A DNA stretch of 64,000 bases. Origin: Alkalimonas cellulosilytica (GTDB lineage: Bacteria; Pseudomonadota; Gammaproteobacteria; Enterobacterales; Alteromonadaceae). The stretch covers positions 1 to 64,000 of the forward strand of contig NZ_JAUHLI010000014.1 of NCBI RefSeq assembly GCF_036325985.1. The letters run 5' to 3'. Each line of letters starts with the position of its first letter. Within the stretch, counting starts at the first letter, position 1. Position numbers and translations under genes: made by a program. Positions 27,265-36,264 of the stretch are shown here, one piece after another. The notes under the pieces were generated by a model that saw only the letters and a program-made list of their open reading frames with translations, was not told where the DNA came from and ran no database searches.

Positions 27265-27771
27265 TTAAAATTTTTCCAACAACTGGCGTCGATAATCTTC
27301 GGCGCTGATGCGAAGACCGGCATCGGCAATTTTTTGTTGCAGCGCATTGTCGGCTTTATTCAGTTCCGACAACACCAGGGTATTGTCATCGAGTTGCCAG
27401 ATCAGTCGTGAGCCAGCATAGCTAAAGGCCAGGATGGTCAGGGCCTCAGGCTCCAGCCGGTCAGCCGCGATTTGAATGGCTTTGAGTTTGCGTTGGATCA
27501 GATTCAGCTCGTGCTTCAAATCCCAGATGTAGGCCACTTCAAAAAAGTACGGGTGGCTTTTCAGCCGTTTTAACGCAGTACCGACCACCAAACAGCCCAG
27601 CACGACCCCGGTGAAATTCAGCCAAAAATTACCCGCACCAGGCGCTGAAAACAGCTGGATCAGCAGCGTAGAGCTGCCCAGACTAATGCCGGCCAATGCC
27701 AGGATACTGGCGATGATAATGCGGTTTAAACGGTTGCGGTAGCGCTCTTTATGAATGGTTTTTAGCTGCAT
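27265..27771 (-). CDS. DUF3087 inner-membrane protein
   Basis: 168 residues from ATG 27771 (MQLKTIHKERYRNRLNRI). Two hydrophobic segments (IIIASILALAGISLGSSTLLI and FWLNFTGVVLGCLVVGTAL) precede a cytoplasmic helical domain (LNLIQRKLKAIQIAADR...LSELNKADNALQQKIADAGL). This matches the DUF3087 family common in Alteromonadales and Vibrio. No function is known. The S9 peptidase terminator overlaps the 5' leader of this gene. Confidence 0.8.
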   Translation of the reverse strand: MQLKTIHKERYRNRLNRIIIASILALAGISLGSSTLLIQLFSAPGAGNFWLNFTGVVLGCLVVGTALKRLKSHPYFFEVAYIWDLKHELNLIQRKLKAIQIAADRLEPEALTILAFSYAGSRLIWQLDDNTLVLSELNKADNALQQKIADAGLRISAEDYRRQLLEKF

Positions 27772-27792
27772 GGTTTTAAACTCTGTCCAGAT

Positions 27793-27819
27793 AAAAAAAG
27801 GCGGCACCAGGCCGCCTTT
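27793..27819 (-). terminator. Rho-independent terminator of the S9 peptidase at 27838
   Basis: On the minus strand GGCGGC/GCCGCC pairs around a five-base loop, flanked by A/T pairs and followed by seven T residues. It lies 18 bases past the stop codon. Confidence 0.88.
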
Positions 27820-27837
27820 GTTACGATTCAGGGCACA

Positions 27838-29862
27838 TTAGCGCGGGCCTGGCTCGGCAAAACGCGTCATCCAGTCTTTGACCTGATTGTACCAATAAAT
27901 AGAGTTGTTTGGCTTTAAGATCCAGTGGTTTTCATCCGGGAAGTAGATCATCCGCGACTCGACGCCACGGCTTTGCAGGGTACGGAACAACTCAAAGCCC
28001 TGACCAACCGGCACCCGGTAGTCAAGCTGACCGTGGATCACCAGGGTCGGGGTATTGAAGTTACCGGCAAAGTAGTGCGGTGAAATGGACTTGTAAATCT
28101 CCGGGTTGTCCCAGTAATTGCCGAAACGGGTGGAGTGCACGGCAAAGTCGGCCGACATCTGCGAGTACATATTGTACACCGCCGCATGGATCAGCAGCGC
28201 GTTAAACGGATGCTCCTGGCCCAGAATGATGGAGCTTAAGTAACCGCCGTAGCTGGCGCCACCGGCCACCATGCGCTCGTTGTCGATCCAGTCTTTTTCT
28301 TTGAACCAGTCGGCGGCACGCAGTACATCGTACAGTGGGGCTGTTTTCCAATCCGGGTTGATGCTGTCAGCAAAGTCCTGGCCAAAGCCGCTGGAGCCGT
28401 GGAAGTTAGGCCAGGCGGTAACATAGCCCCAGGAAGAGAACGTCTGGGCATTCCAGCGGTAATGGAAACCATCGGTAATGGCGTTGTGCGGGCCACCGTG
28501 GATCAGCAAAAACAGCGGGTATTTTTTGCTGCGGTCAAAACCAGGCGGGTAATGCACCCACATTTGAATGTCCTGACCGTTGTGGCCCTGGTAAGTCACG
28601 GACTCATAGGTGCCCAGATCGACATCGGCCAGCACCTCATCGTTAAAGCTGTCCAGTCGGGTCAGGTTGCCGTTGCGTGGGTTGATCCGCACCAGGCGTG
28701 CCGGGTACAGGAAGCTTTCGTTGGTAGCCACCAAGGTGCCATTGCTGGCGATGGCCGGACGACCAAAGTTGGTGGCAGCGGTCACAGCGCGGACATTGCC
28801 ATTGCGGGCATCGATATGATAAATCCGCGAGGTACCGGCATCATCAATGGCGGCATAGAAGCCACGGCTGTCGTGGGTCCAGCTGAAGTTGGATACCGAG
28901 CGATCCCAGTTGGTGGTAATTTCGCGCTCATTGCGACGGGCCAGATCCAGCAACACCAGGTTGGCGGTATCGGCATAAAAACCGTGAATGCGCTGGCGGG
29001 TAAAGGCCAGGGTTTTGCCATCCGGGCTAAACTGTGGGTTGGCATCCGGTGCTTCGTTGCCAGCGGTCAGGTTTTCGGCTTCGCTGCCGCCAATCCGGGC
29101 CAGGAAAATATCGATTTTGGCATCGACCTGATTGTCCCAGCCGTTGGCGTTAAAGGCGATGTAGCGCTCAGATGGGTCAATGTCGTAGCTGCCCGAGCCC
29201 TGGCTGGAGCGCGGTAACTCCAAACCCAGCGGCTGGGTAATGGCTTCGACTTCGCCACCGGCGGCCGGAATACGAAAAACATGGGCCTGGCGGCGCTCAT
29301 CCAGCCAGTGGTCAAAGTGCGAGTAAGGCAGCGCATTCCACTGACGGGCCGAGGTTTTATTGTCCTTATCGGCTTTAAGTTGAGCGCTTATTTCGTCCCA
29401 GCTTTGTCCAGGAAACACCCGGCTGATGAAATACAGATGCTGGCCGACCCATTTGATGCCATAGACACCAGTTGGTACTTCAGTTAAGCGCTGGGCTTCA
29501 CCCGGACGATTCATCGGCAGCAGGTAAATCTGGCCGGCATCGTCTTTGTGACGCTGGCTGATAAAGGCCAGGGTGCTGCCATCCGGTGAAAAGGTCGCTT
29601 CGCTAACACGCATGCCTTCGGCAGTAATTGGCCGTTTGCTGGAGCCATCAGCAGCGAACCACCACAGTTGGGTGCTGCCCTGATCGGCCGGTACATCAAA
29701 ACTGGTCACTGGCGCAACGATGTGCTCACCCTTGGGTGAAATCACCGGGGCGCCAATTCGCTTCAGCTCCCAGATGAGCTCGGCACTGAGTAGTTTTTGC
29801 TCTGCCAGTACTGCCGACAGCGGCAATAACCAGCACAGCAGCAGGATACCTAGTTTTCTCAC
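27838..29862 (-). CDS. Secreted S9-family prolyl oligopeptidase-type peptidase
   Basis: 674 residues from GTG 29862, preceded by AAGGAG and starting a signal peptide (RKLGILLLCWLLPLSAVLA). Longer readings extend into the leader without support. Beta-propeller repeats (FSPDGSTLAFIS, FSPDGKTLAFTR, ISPKGE) come first. The hydrolase domain follows with HGGPH, nucleophile GGASYGGY, Asp in HGQLDYRVP and His in DENHW. The GxSYGG and DYRVP motifs are those of S9C acylaminoacyl/oligopeptidases. Same family as the gene at 249 but with an intact GASYGG elbow. Probably degrades peptides in the periplasm. Confidence 0.92.
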   Translation of the reverse strand: MRKLGILLLCWLLPLSAVLAEQKLLSAELIWELKRIGAPVISPKGEHIVAPVTSFDVPADQGSTQLWWFAADGSSKRPITAEGMRVSEATFSPDGSTLAFISQRHKDDAGQIYLLPMNRPGEAQRLTEVPTGVYGIKWVGQHLYFISRVFPGQSWDEISAQLKADKDNKTSARQWNALPYSHFDHWLDERRQAHVFRIPAAGGEVEAITQPLGLELPRSSQGSGSYDIDPSERYIAFNANGWDNQVDAKIDIFLARIGGSEAENLTAGNEAPDANPQFSPDGKTLAFTRQRIHGFYADTANLVLLDLARRNEREITTNWDRSVSNFSWTHDSRGFYAAIDDAGTSRIYHIDARNGNVRAVTAATNFGRPAIASNGTLVATNESFLYPARLVRINPRNGNLTRLDSFNDEVLADVDLGTYESVTYQGHNGQDIQMWVHYPPGFDRSKKYPLFLLIHGGPHNAITDGFHYRWNAQTFSSWGYVTAWPNFHGSSGFGQDFADSINPDWKTAPLYDVLRAADWFKEKDWIDNERMVAGGASYGGYLSSIILGQEHPFNALLIHAAVYNMYSQMSADFAVHSTRFGNYWDNPEIYKSISPHYFAGNFNTPTLVIHGQLDYRVPVGQGFELFRTLQSRGVESRMIYFPDENHWILKPNNSIYWYNQVKDWMTRFAEPGPR

Positions 29863-30006
29863 AGGTTTGTCTCCTTGGTTGATCTTGGTATAGGTATTAT
29901 TTTGCATCGCCAAGTATACTAGCACAGAGACTGTGCTTAGCCGACACTGGTCGCAGCTGTGTTGGCTTCGGACGGATTTTAGTACTGTTGTGATACACTT
30001 TATCCG

Positions 30007-30453
30007 ATGAACCCTTGGTATGAACGGGTGCCAGCCCCGGCCTTGCTGGCAGATATTGTCCTGGTGGTGCACGGTTTGATCGTGCTCTTTGTGCTGGGCG
30101 GCTTGCTGCTGACTTTGATCGGCGGTTGGCGTGGCTGGCACTGGGTGCACAATAGTACTTTCCGCCTGACGCAACTGGCGGTGGTGACCGTAGTGCTGGT
30201 GCAAAGCCTGCGCGGCCGTTATTGCCCGCTGACCTACTGGGAAGTTGATCTGCGCCGGGCAGCCGGACAGGACGGTTTTGATGTTTCCTTCATCGAGTAC
30301 TGGGTCTCCAACCTGATTTACTACGATGCACCCGCCTGGGTTTTTACTCTGGGCTACACGCTGTTTTTCTTGTTGCTGCTACTCAGCTGGTACTGGCTGC
30401 CGCCCCGTATTTTGCAGCGTTGGAAAAGCTTGCAATTGGGTAACAAGCCGTAA
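30007..30453 (+). CDS. DUF2784 four-helix membrane protein
   Basis: 148 residues with about four hydrophobic segments and conserved polar residues between them (YCPLTYWEVDLRR; YDAPAWVFTLGYTLFF). This is the DUF2784 layout. The CPLT-WE motif is the family hallmark. No function is established. Divergent from the S9 peptidase gene. Confidence 0.82.
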   Translation: MNPWYERVPAPALLADIVLVVHGLIVLFVLGGLLLTLIGGWRGWHWVHNSTFRLTQLAVVTVVLVQSLRGRYCPLTYWEVDLRRAAGQDGFDVSFIEYWVSNLIYYDAPAWVFTLGYTLFFLLLLLSWYWLPPRILQRWKSLQLGNKP

Positions 30454-30702
30454 CACTGTACCTTTTACACCTATGCTAAGTTATTGCACTCGTCGCGAGC
30501 GAAAGGCGTATTGCTGTTAGTGCTCGTACCAGTATTGCCGCTGAATTATCTAAGCGCAGTTCTTCAAACAGTAAAAGTGCTTGACCTTAAGTTAACTTGA
30601 GGTTTTACAGTGCGGTGCTAAGCCATTCGCCACCCTTGTCGATTGGCTTAGCGTCCAAACGACTGAGTAAATACCATCCACCATGACGAAAAAGGAAGCA
30701 GC

Positions 30703-31632
30703 GTGAGTCACTACATTGTCGAGGTAGAGAACCTCAATAAGGCCTATAAATCTGGCCATCAAGCACTAAAAGACGTAAATCTGCAGATCAAACAGGGAGA
30801 AATCCTGGCTTTACTGGGGCCGAATGGCGCTGGCAAAACCACTTTAATCAGCATTATTTGTGGTTTGGTCAATCCAGGCTCCGGCTCGGTGCGGGTCGCG
30901 GGTTTTGATGTGATCAAAGACTACCGGCAAAGCCGGCAACGGATTGGCCTGGTGCCGCAGGAGCTGGTAGTCAGCATGTTTGAAACCGTCTGGAATTCGG
31001 TGGTGTTCAGCCGGGGCATGTTCGGCAAAGCCCGCAACGATGCCTATCTGCAATCGGTGCTGCAGTCACTGTCGCTGTGGGAAAAACGCGACAGCAAGGT
31101 GATGGAGCTGTCCGGTGGTATGAAGCGGCGCTTGTTGATTGCCAAGGCGCTGGCGCATGAGCCCGAGGTGCTGTTTCTGGATGAGCCAACCGCTGGGGTG
31201 GATGTGGAGCTGCGGCGCGATATGTGGCGTTTGGTAGAACAGCTGCGCCAACAGGGGGTGACCATTATTCTGACTACCCATTACATTGAAGAAGCCGAAG
31301 AGATTGCCGATCGGATTGGCATTATCAGCCGTGGCGAGGTGCTGCTGGTCGAAGAAAAACAGCAGCTGATGACCCGGCTTGGGCAAAAACAGCTGATGCT
31401 GCAACTGCAACAGCCGTTGCCGCAAGTACCCGATAGCCTGGCGGCCTACCAGCTGGATTTATCGGAAGATGGCCTGATGCTGACCTACACCTACGATGGG
31501 GGCAGCGATCACAACCATGTCACCGAAATGCTCGGCGCCATTGAGCGGGCCCGGCTGGAACTGAAGGATGTCCACACCAAACAACGCACGCTGGAACAAA
31601 TTTTTGTCAGTTTACTGGAGGAAGCGCTATGA
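30703..31632 (+). CDS. ABC-2 type transporter ATP-binding protein
   Basis: 309 residues from GTG 30703 after AAAAAGGA. Walker A GPNGAGKTT (about residues 40-48), Q-loop LVPQELVV, signature ELSGGMKRRL, Walker B VLFLDEPTAGVD and H-loop TTHYIEEAEE are all intact. A C-terminal extension of about 80 residues is typical of drug- or polysaccharide-export ATPases (CcmA/NodI class). It overlaps the permease by ATGA, so the two form one transporter. The substrate is unknown; the closest-looking group is YadG/YadH. Confidence 0.92.
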   Translation: MSHYIVEVENLNKAYKSGHQALKDVNLQIKQGEILALLGPNGAGKTTLISIICGLVNPGSGSVRVAGFDVIKDYRQSRQRIGLVPQELVVSMFETVWNSVVFSRGMFGKARNDAYLQSVLQSLSLWEKRDSKVMELSGGMKRRLLIAKALAHEPEVLFLDEPTAGVDVELRRDMWRLVEQLRQQGVTIILTTHYIEEAEEIADRIGIISRGEVLLVEEKQQLMTRLGQKQLMLQLQQPLPQVPDSLAAYQLDLSEDGLMLTYTYDGGSDHNHVTEMLGAIERARLELKDVHTKQRTLEQIFVSLLEEAL

Positions 31633-32390
31633 ACTGGTATGCGGTGAAAGCCATTTATTTATCCGAGCTGGCACGCACCTGGCGTACGCCTTTGCAAAGC
31701 ATTGCCTCCCCGGTGCTTTCGACGTCGCTCTATTTCATTGTGTTTGGCGCAGCCATTGGCTCGGCCATGGTGTCGATTGATGGGGTCAGTTACGGCGCTT
31801 TTATTATTCCGGGCCTGATTATGCTGACGGTACTGACCGAAAGCACCTCGAACGCTTCGTTTGGTATTTACATGCCCAAATGGTCGGGCTCGATTTATGA
31901 AGTGCTGTCAGCGCCGGTATCGGCGGTGGAAATTGTGCTCGGCTATGTCGGAGCAGCGGCCACTAAATCGATGATCCTGGGTGGCATTATTTTGCTGACC
32001 GCCCGCTTCTTTGTGGATTACAGCATTATGCACCCAGGCTGGATGCTGCTGTTTTTGCTGCTGACCTGCATTACCTTCAGTTTGCTTGGTTTTATTATTG
32101 GCTTGCTGGCCGATGGCTTTGAAAAGCTGCAGGTGGTGCCGTTGATGATCGTCACCCCGCTGGCATTTTTAGGCGGCACCTTTTATTCCATCAGCATGTT
32201 GCCGGAGTTCTGGCAGAAGGTCACCTTGTTTAATCCGGTGGTCTATCTGGTCAGTGGTTTTCGCTGGAGTTTTTACGGCGTATCGGATGTGAATGTGGCT
32301 GTCAGTTTAAGCATGATTTTGCTGTTTATGCTGAGCTTTTTGCTGGTAATTGGCTGGATTTTTAAAACCGGTTATAAAGTGAAGGTCTAG
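31629..32390 (+). CDS. ABC-2 type transporter permease
   Basis: 253 residues with six hydrophobic segments. Conserved ABC-2 features are seen in YGAFIIPGLIMLTVL, GSIYEVLSAPVSAVEIVLGYVGAAATKS and TPLAFLGGTFYSISMLPEFWQ. Coupled to the ATPase gene by a four-base overlap. The architecture and C-terminal FRWSFYG resemble YadH/NodJ-type exporters, so it probably exports a lipid-linked or hydrophobic compound. Confidence 0.9.
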   Translation: MNWYAVKAIYLSELARTWRTPLQSIASPVLSTSLYFIVFGAAIGSAMVSIDGVSYGAFIIPGLIMLTVLTESTSNASFGIYMPKWSGSIYEVLSAPVSAVEIVLGYVGAAATKSMILGGIILLTARFFVDYSIMHPGWMLLFLLLTCITFSLLGFIIGLLADGFEKLQVVPLMIVTPLAFLGGTFYSISMLPEFWQKVTLFNPVVYLVSGFRWSFYGVSDVNVAVSLSMILLFMLSFLLVIGWIFKTGYKVKV

Positions 32391-32401
32391 TCTGGTTAGG
32401 G

Positions 32402-32423
32402 CAGGCCAGCTAAAGCTGGCCTG
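32402..32423. terminator. Hairpin between convergent permease and DUF1428 genes
   Basis: Perfect nine-base stem CAGGCCAGC/GCTGGCCTG with a TAAA loop. No long T-tract follows on either strand, so the activity is uncertain. Confidence 0.5.
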
Positions 32424-32429
32424 GTCATA

Positions 32430-32783
32430 TTACTCATCCACCACCATTTGAAAGCCACCGTAAATCAGCCGTTTGCCGTCAAAAGGCATTGGGTTGGTGT
32501 CTTGTTGCAGTCGTGGGTCGGCCATCACTTTTGGCATGGCGCTGTTGCGCACTTCTTTCGATGGCCAGAGGATCCAGGAAAAGGCCACTACTTCGTCCTC
32601 TTTGCATTGCACGGCTTTGGGAAAAGATGTCAGCTCCCCCTCCGGCACATCATCGCCCCAGCACTCCACCAGTCTCAAAGCACCGTGCTCTTTAAACACC
32701 TGGGCAGCCGCCCGGGCGTGTTGGATGTATTGTTCTTTATTGGCTGCAGGGATTGCGGCAGCAAAACCATCTACGTAATTCAT
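32430..32783 (-). CDS. DUF1428 domain protein
   Basis: 117 residues of the DUF1428 family: NYVDGFAAAIP at the start, LRLVECWGDDVPEGE and VVAFSWILWPSKEVRN in the middle, PFDGKRLIYGGF at the end. Predicted dimeric alpha/beta-barrel fold, cytoplasmic. It is the last gene of the sigma-factor cluster; its start overlaps the upstream YciI gene by four bases. Catalytic activity is unknown. Confidence 0.88.
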   Translation of the reverse strand: MNYVDGFAAAIPAANKEQYIQHARAAAQVFKEHGALRLVECWGDDVPEGELTSFPKAVQCKEDEVVAFSWILWPSKEVRNSAMPKVMADPRLQQDTNPMPFDGKRLIYGGFQMVVDE

Positions 32784-33154
32784 GACAAAGCTCCTTCATC
32801 TTTGGGCGGCAGTTGCCGGATGGGTCGGATCTCCACACTGCCAAGTTGTGCCGGTGGGATCTTGCTGGCCAGTTGAATGGCTTCATTCAGATCCCGGGCT
32901 TGCAGCAAATAAAAGCCAGCCAGTTGCTCTTTGGTTTCGGCAAAAGGGCCATCGGTGATCAGGGTTTCACCATCGCGCACCCGCACTGTGGTGGCCTGCC
33001 GGGTCGGCTGCAGCGCCTGGCCGGCGATAAAGTGGCCGCTTTGGGTCAGCCCTTCCACGCAGCGAATGCATTTTTGGTTTAAGTCATACCACTCCTGCTC
33101 GGTCATGGCTTCGATTTGTTGCTCCTGGTAATACACCAGTGCCAGATAGTTCAT
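32780..33154 (-). CDS. YciI/DGPF-family protein
   Basis: 124 residues from ATG 33154. The family motif is ITDGPFAETKEQLAGFYLL, with NYLALVYYQEQ at the start and VEIRPIRQLP at the end. DGPF proteins are dimeric ferredoxin-like folds and the standard genomic partners of ECF42 sigma factors. The gene begins two bases after the stop of the YciI-VOC fusion. Function unproven. Confidence 0.9.
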   Translation of the reverse strand: MNYLALVYYQEQQIEAMTEQEWYDLNQKCIRCVEGLTQSGHFIAGQALQPTRQATTVRVRDGETLITDGPFAETKEQLAGFYLLQARDLNEAIQLASKIPPAQLGSVEIRPIRQLPPKDEGALS

Positions 33155-33155
33155 C

Positions 33156-33977
33156 TTAGTCTCCTTGGTCGCAATTGATGATCCAGCCGATGCCAAAGCG
33201 ATCGGTCAGCATGCCAAAGCCTTTGGCCCAGAAGGTCGGGCCGAATGGCATTAATACCTGGCCGTTTTGTGCCAGTGCCTGAAACAGCGTTTGTGCTTTT
33301 GCTACCGTATCAAATTCCAGCTGAACGGAGATCCCCTGGGGGGCCTGGTACTGGCCAGGGGGCGCATCCGAGCCCATCAGGATGCGGCCGCCGATGTTGA
33401 GCCGGGCGTGCATGATGTTGTCTTGCCAGTCGGCAGGCACATCGCCTGCCATCGGGCTGTCTTTAAACGGCATCAGCAGCTCGATTTCACCACCCAACAG
33501 CTCGGCATAGCGCTGCATGGCCTCCCGGCAGGTGCCGGGAAAGGTTAAGTAGCTGGCCATGCTTACTGGCAGGCGCTCCATTTGTGCTGCCATCTGTTGA
33601 TGCTTGGCCAGGCCGCTGCCAGGCTCAAAATCGCTGAGCTCGAAAAAGCGGCGCACCTCCAGTTGGGCACCTGCGTCTTCTTTTGGCCATTGGCTGGCCC
33701 AGGCCCGGGCTTCTTCCAGGCTATTGGCTTTAATTACGGTAAAACCGGCGATCAGCTCCTTGCTTTCGGTAAAGGGGCCGTCGCTTAGCACGACATCCTC
33801 TGGCTGGATGTGCAGACGACAGCCTTCGCTACTGGGGCGCAGCCCCTGGCCGGAAACAAAGACGCCGGCTTTTAGCAGATGGTTGTTGTAATTGGCCATG
33901 GCGCTTAAGACGTCATTGGAGGGCAGCTCGCCACGCTCGGTGGCGGCATCGGCTTTGCGGATAATGATGTAGTGCAT
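33156..33977 (-). CDS. Fusion of a YciI/DGPF domain and a VOC (PhnB-like) domain
   Basis: 273 residues. Residues 1-120 are a YciI/DGPF domain (VVLSDGPFTESKELIAGFTVIKA, LEVRRFFEL). From about residue 138 a glyoxalase/PhnB-like VOC domain follows (SYLTFPGTCREAMQRYAELLGGEI; GPTFWAKGFGMLTDRFGIGWIIN). These two partners are more often separate genes next to ECF sigma factors, so a single fused chain is informative. It lies directly downstream of the sigma-factor gene. Activity is unknown. Confidence 0.85.
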   Translation of the reverse strand: MHYIIIRKADAATERGELPSNDVLSAMANYNNHLLKAGVFVSGQGLRPSSEGCRLHIQPEDVVLSDGPFTESKELIAGFTVIKANSLEEARAWASQWPKEDAGAQLEVRRFFELSDFEPGSGLAKHQQMAAQMERLPVSMASYLTFPGTCREAMQRYAELLGGEIELLMPFKDSPMAGDVPADWQDNIMHARLNIGGRILMGSDAPPGQYQAPQGISVQLEFDTVAKAQTLFQALAQNGQVLMPFGPTFWAKGFGMLTDRFGIGWIINCDQGD

Positions 33978-34059
33978 AACAACTCCTGTCAGGCGTTAAG
34001 TGGTGGACTTACCCCTAAGTCGTGCCGATACCATCGATTTCGACAGGCGATGCAAAAAT

Positions 34060-35304
34060 TTATTCGTCCGTCAGGGTTTTGAGTTGTTGCTGCAAAAAGC
34101 GCCGTTCAGGTTCCTGTTGCACCAGAGCCAGGGCACGCTGATAGGCGCTACGGGCGGCCGCAATGTGGCCAGCCCGGCGGTACAAGTCGGCTTGGGCGGC
34201 ATGGTACAGATGGTAATTCTGGATGGCTTTGTGGCTGCTCAGGGCATCGAGTTCGCGCAGACCAGCCTCAGGCCCCTGACACATGGCGATGGCGACCGCC
34301 CGGTTTAACGCCACCACCGGGGAGGGCCATTGCTGATACAGTAGCTGGTACAGTCCCTGAATTTGTTGCCAGTCGGTGCTGGCAAAGCTTTTTGCCTCGG
34401 CATGCACTGCTGCAATGGCTGCCTGCAAGCCATAGATGCCAGCCGGGGCTTGGCGTAAAGCCAGTTGCAACCAATGCACCCCTTCGCTGATCAGCGGCTC
34501 TAGCCAAAGCGAGCGATCCTGCTGCTCCAGCGTGATCAAGTCGCCATGGCTATCTTGCCGCGCATGCTGCCGGGCGTGTTGCAGTAGCATCAGTGCCAAC
34601 AGGCCATGGACTTCCGGCTCTGGCAACAACTGAGCCAACTGACGGCCGAGCCGGATGGCTTCATCGGCCAGCCGGCTATCGAGCAGCTGATCGCCGCCGC
34701 TGCTGGAGTAACCTTCATTGAAAATCAGGTAAATCACCTGCAACACCGATTGCAGCCGGGCTGGCAGCTCTTTGGCGGTTGGAATTTCATACGGGATGGC
34801 GGCAGTTTTGATTTTTTGCTTGGCCCGCACAATCCGCTGCGCCAGGGTGGTTGGTTGTTGCAGCAAAGCCGCGGCCACTTGCTCGGTGGTCAGGCCGCAC
34901 AGCTCCCGCAAGGTTAACGCCAGCCTGGCATCGGCAGATAACGCCGGGTGACAGCAGGTGAACATCAGCCGCAACTGGTCGTCCTGGATATCGTTACTTT
35001 CCAGCCTGGGCTCTGCTTCATCCAGCAAGGGCTGCTGGGCTGCGGCAAACTGGCGGGCGGTCTGGCGGCGGCGGATCTGGTCGATGCCCTTGCGCCGGCC
35101 GGTGGTAATCAGCCAGGCCACGGGGTTATCCGGCCAGCCGTCGGTCGGCCATTGCTGCATAGCAGCATAAAATGCTTCCTGCGTGGCTTCTTCGGCCAGC
35201 TCAAACTCGCCAAGCAAGCGGATTAAGGTGGCCAGAACCTGCCGGGCCTGTTGTTGATACAATTGCTCCAGCGATGGGTTTGGCACCTGGATTTCCTGTA
35301 GCAA
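34060..35304 (-). CDS. ECF42-type sigma factor with C-terminal extension
   Basis: 414 residues. The sigma-2 region is LATLIRLLGEFELAEEATQEAFYAAMQQWP; sigma-4 is LRELCGLTTEQVAAALLQQP with RIVRAKQKI. Unlike ordinary ECF factors (about 190 residues) it carries a 200-residue helical extension (DUF6596, then TPR-like). Gene context with DGPF proteins identifies the ECF42 group. This group has no anti-sigma factor; the extension is thought to take that role. It is first in a four-gene minus-strand unit with the fusion, YciI and DUF1428 genes. Confidence 0.9.
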   Translation of the reverse strand: MLQEIQVPNPSLEQLYQQQARQVLATLIRLLGEFELAEEATQEAFYAAMQQWPTDGWPDNPVAWLITTGRRKGIDQIRRRQTARQFAAAQQPLLDEAEPRLESNDIQDDQLRLMFTCCHPALSADARLALTLRELCGLTTEQVAAALLQQPTTLAQRIVRAKQKIKTAAIPYEIPTAKELPARLQSVLQVIYLIFNEGYSSSGGDQLLDSRLADEAIRLGRQLAQLLPEPEVHGLLALMLLQHARQHARQDSHGDLITLEQQDRSLWLEPLISEGVHWLQLALRQAPAGIYGLQAAIAAVHAEAKSFASTDWQQIQGLYQLLYQQWPSPVVALNRAVAIAMCQGPEAGLRELDALSSHKAIQNYHLYHAAQADLYRRAGHIAAARSAYQRALALVQQEPERRFLQQQLKTLTDE

Positions 35305-35386
35305 GGCAAATTGAGCTAAAATGCTGCATCAGCCAGTCCGTGCTGTCAAATTAGCCAGCACTGATGTGCCTAAACGAGGAGTAACC

Positions 35387-35851
35387 ATGCAGATTTGGGT
35401 CGATGCCGACGCTTGCCCTGCGGTCATTAAAGATATTTTGTACCGGGCGGCGGAGCGCACCAAAATCCAGCTGACGCTGGTGGCCAATCAATCGCTGCGG
35501 GTACCGGCGTCGCCTTATATTCGTTCGTTGCGGGTAGAGCAGGGCTTTGATGTGGCCGACAATGAAATTGTGCGGCGGGTCTCGCCTGGCGATCTGGTGA
35601 TCACCGGCGATATTCCACTGGCCGCTGAAGTGCTGGCAAAACAGGGGCAGGCGCTGAATCCGCGTGGCGAGTTGTACCGGCAGGACACCATCGCGCAAAA
35701 GCTGACCATGCGTGATTTTATGGACACCATGCGCAGCAGCGGCATTCATACCGGTGGGCCGGCCAGCTTAAGTCAAAGCGATCGCAAAGCATTCGCTGCC
35801 GAACTGGATACCATTTTAAACCGCTACCAGCGCAGCAAACCGGCGTTATAG
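35387..35851 (+). CDS. UPF0178 (YaiI/YqxD) family protein
   Basis: 154 residues from ATG 35387, preceded by CGAGGAG. The family signature is QIWVDADACPAVIKDIL at the N-terminus and GDLVITGDIPLAAEVL, ALNPRGELY and HTGGPA later. The acidic residues suggest a PIN-like nuclease fold, but the function is unknown. The 3' end overlaps the convergent small membrane gene by six bases. Confidence 0.93.
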   Translation: MQIWVDADACPAVIKDILYRAAERTKIQLTLVANQSLRVPASPYIRSLRVEQGFDVADNEIVRRVSPGDLVITGDIPLAAEVLAKQGQALNPRGELYRQDTIAQKLTMRDFMDTMRSSGIHTGGPASLSQSDRKAFAAELDTILNRYQRSKPAL

Positions 35852-36058
35852 CCGGTTGATTTGCTCTTTTAATTGGTAGGATTTGTCGGTAACAATGCTT
35901 TCTAACGTGCTGACCCGCTCTTTCAGCCGCTTAATTTCGTCTTCCAATGCTTGTACATCGGCTTTGTTGGTGCGGTGTTTGTTTTTGCTGTAGGTTTCAT
36001 AGGCCGAGTAAGCCAGGCCGCCAATGATGGCAATGGCTGCAATTTCAAAAGGTCCCAT
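35846..36058 (-). CDS. Small membrane-anchored coiled-coil protein
   Basis: 70 residues: an N-terminal membrane helix (FEIAAIAIIGGLAYSAYETY), then a charged coiled coil (ALEDEIKRLKERVSTLESIV...LKEQINRL). The layout resembles PspB-like phage-shock proteins but no psp genes are nearby, so the similarity is only structural. It is preceded by an A+T-rich leader and stands alone. Function unknown. Confidence 0.7.
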   Translation of the reverse strand: MGPFEIAAIAIIGGLAYSAYETYSKNKHRTNKADVQALEDEIKRLKERVSTLESIVTDKSYQLKEQINRL

Positions 36059-36264
36059 CTGTGTTGCTCCATGTTGTTTAATTCGACGAATCTGTATACT
36101 TACAAGTAAAGCAAAAAAGATACCAGAACTGAAAATATAATAAAATCAATGTCCTGCTACACTTTGCGTTAGTGTAAGTTCGTCGATATCGCAATATTTT
36201 AGTCTGTTTTACCACCTGCTGATGATAAACTAAAGCGTAAAATCACCGCAAAATGTAAACAAAG

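Noticed and set aside
28399..29217. 272-codon plus-strand frame inside the S9 peptidase
   Set aside because: It lies wholly antisense to a clear peptidase gene and reads as low-complexity mirrored codons.
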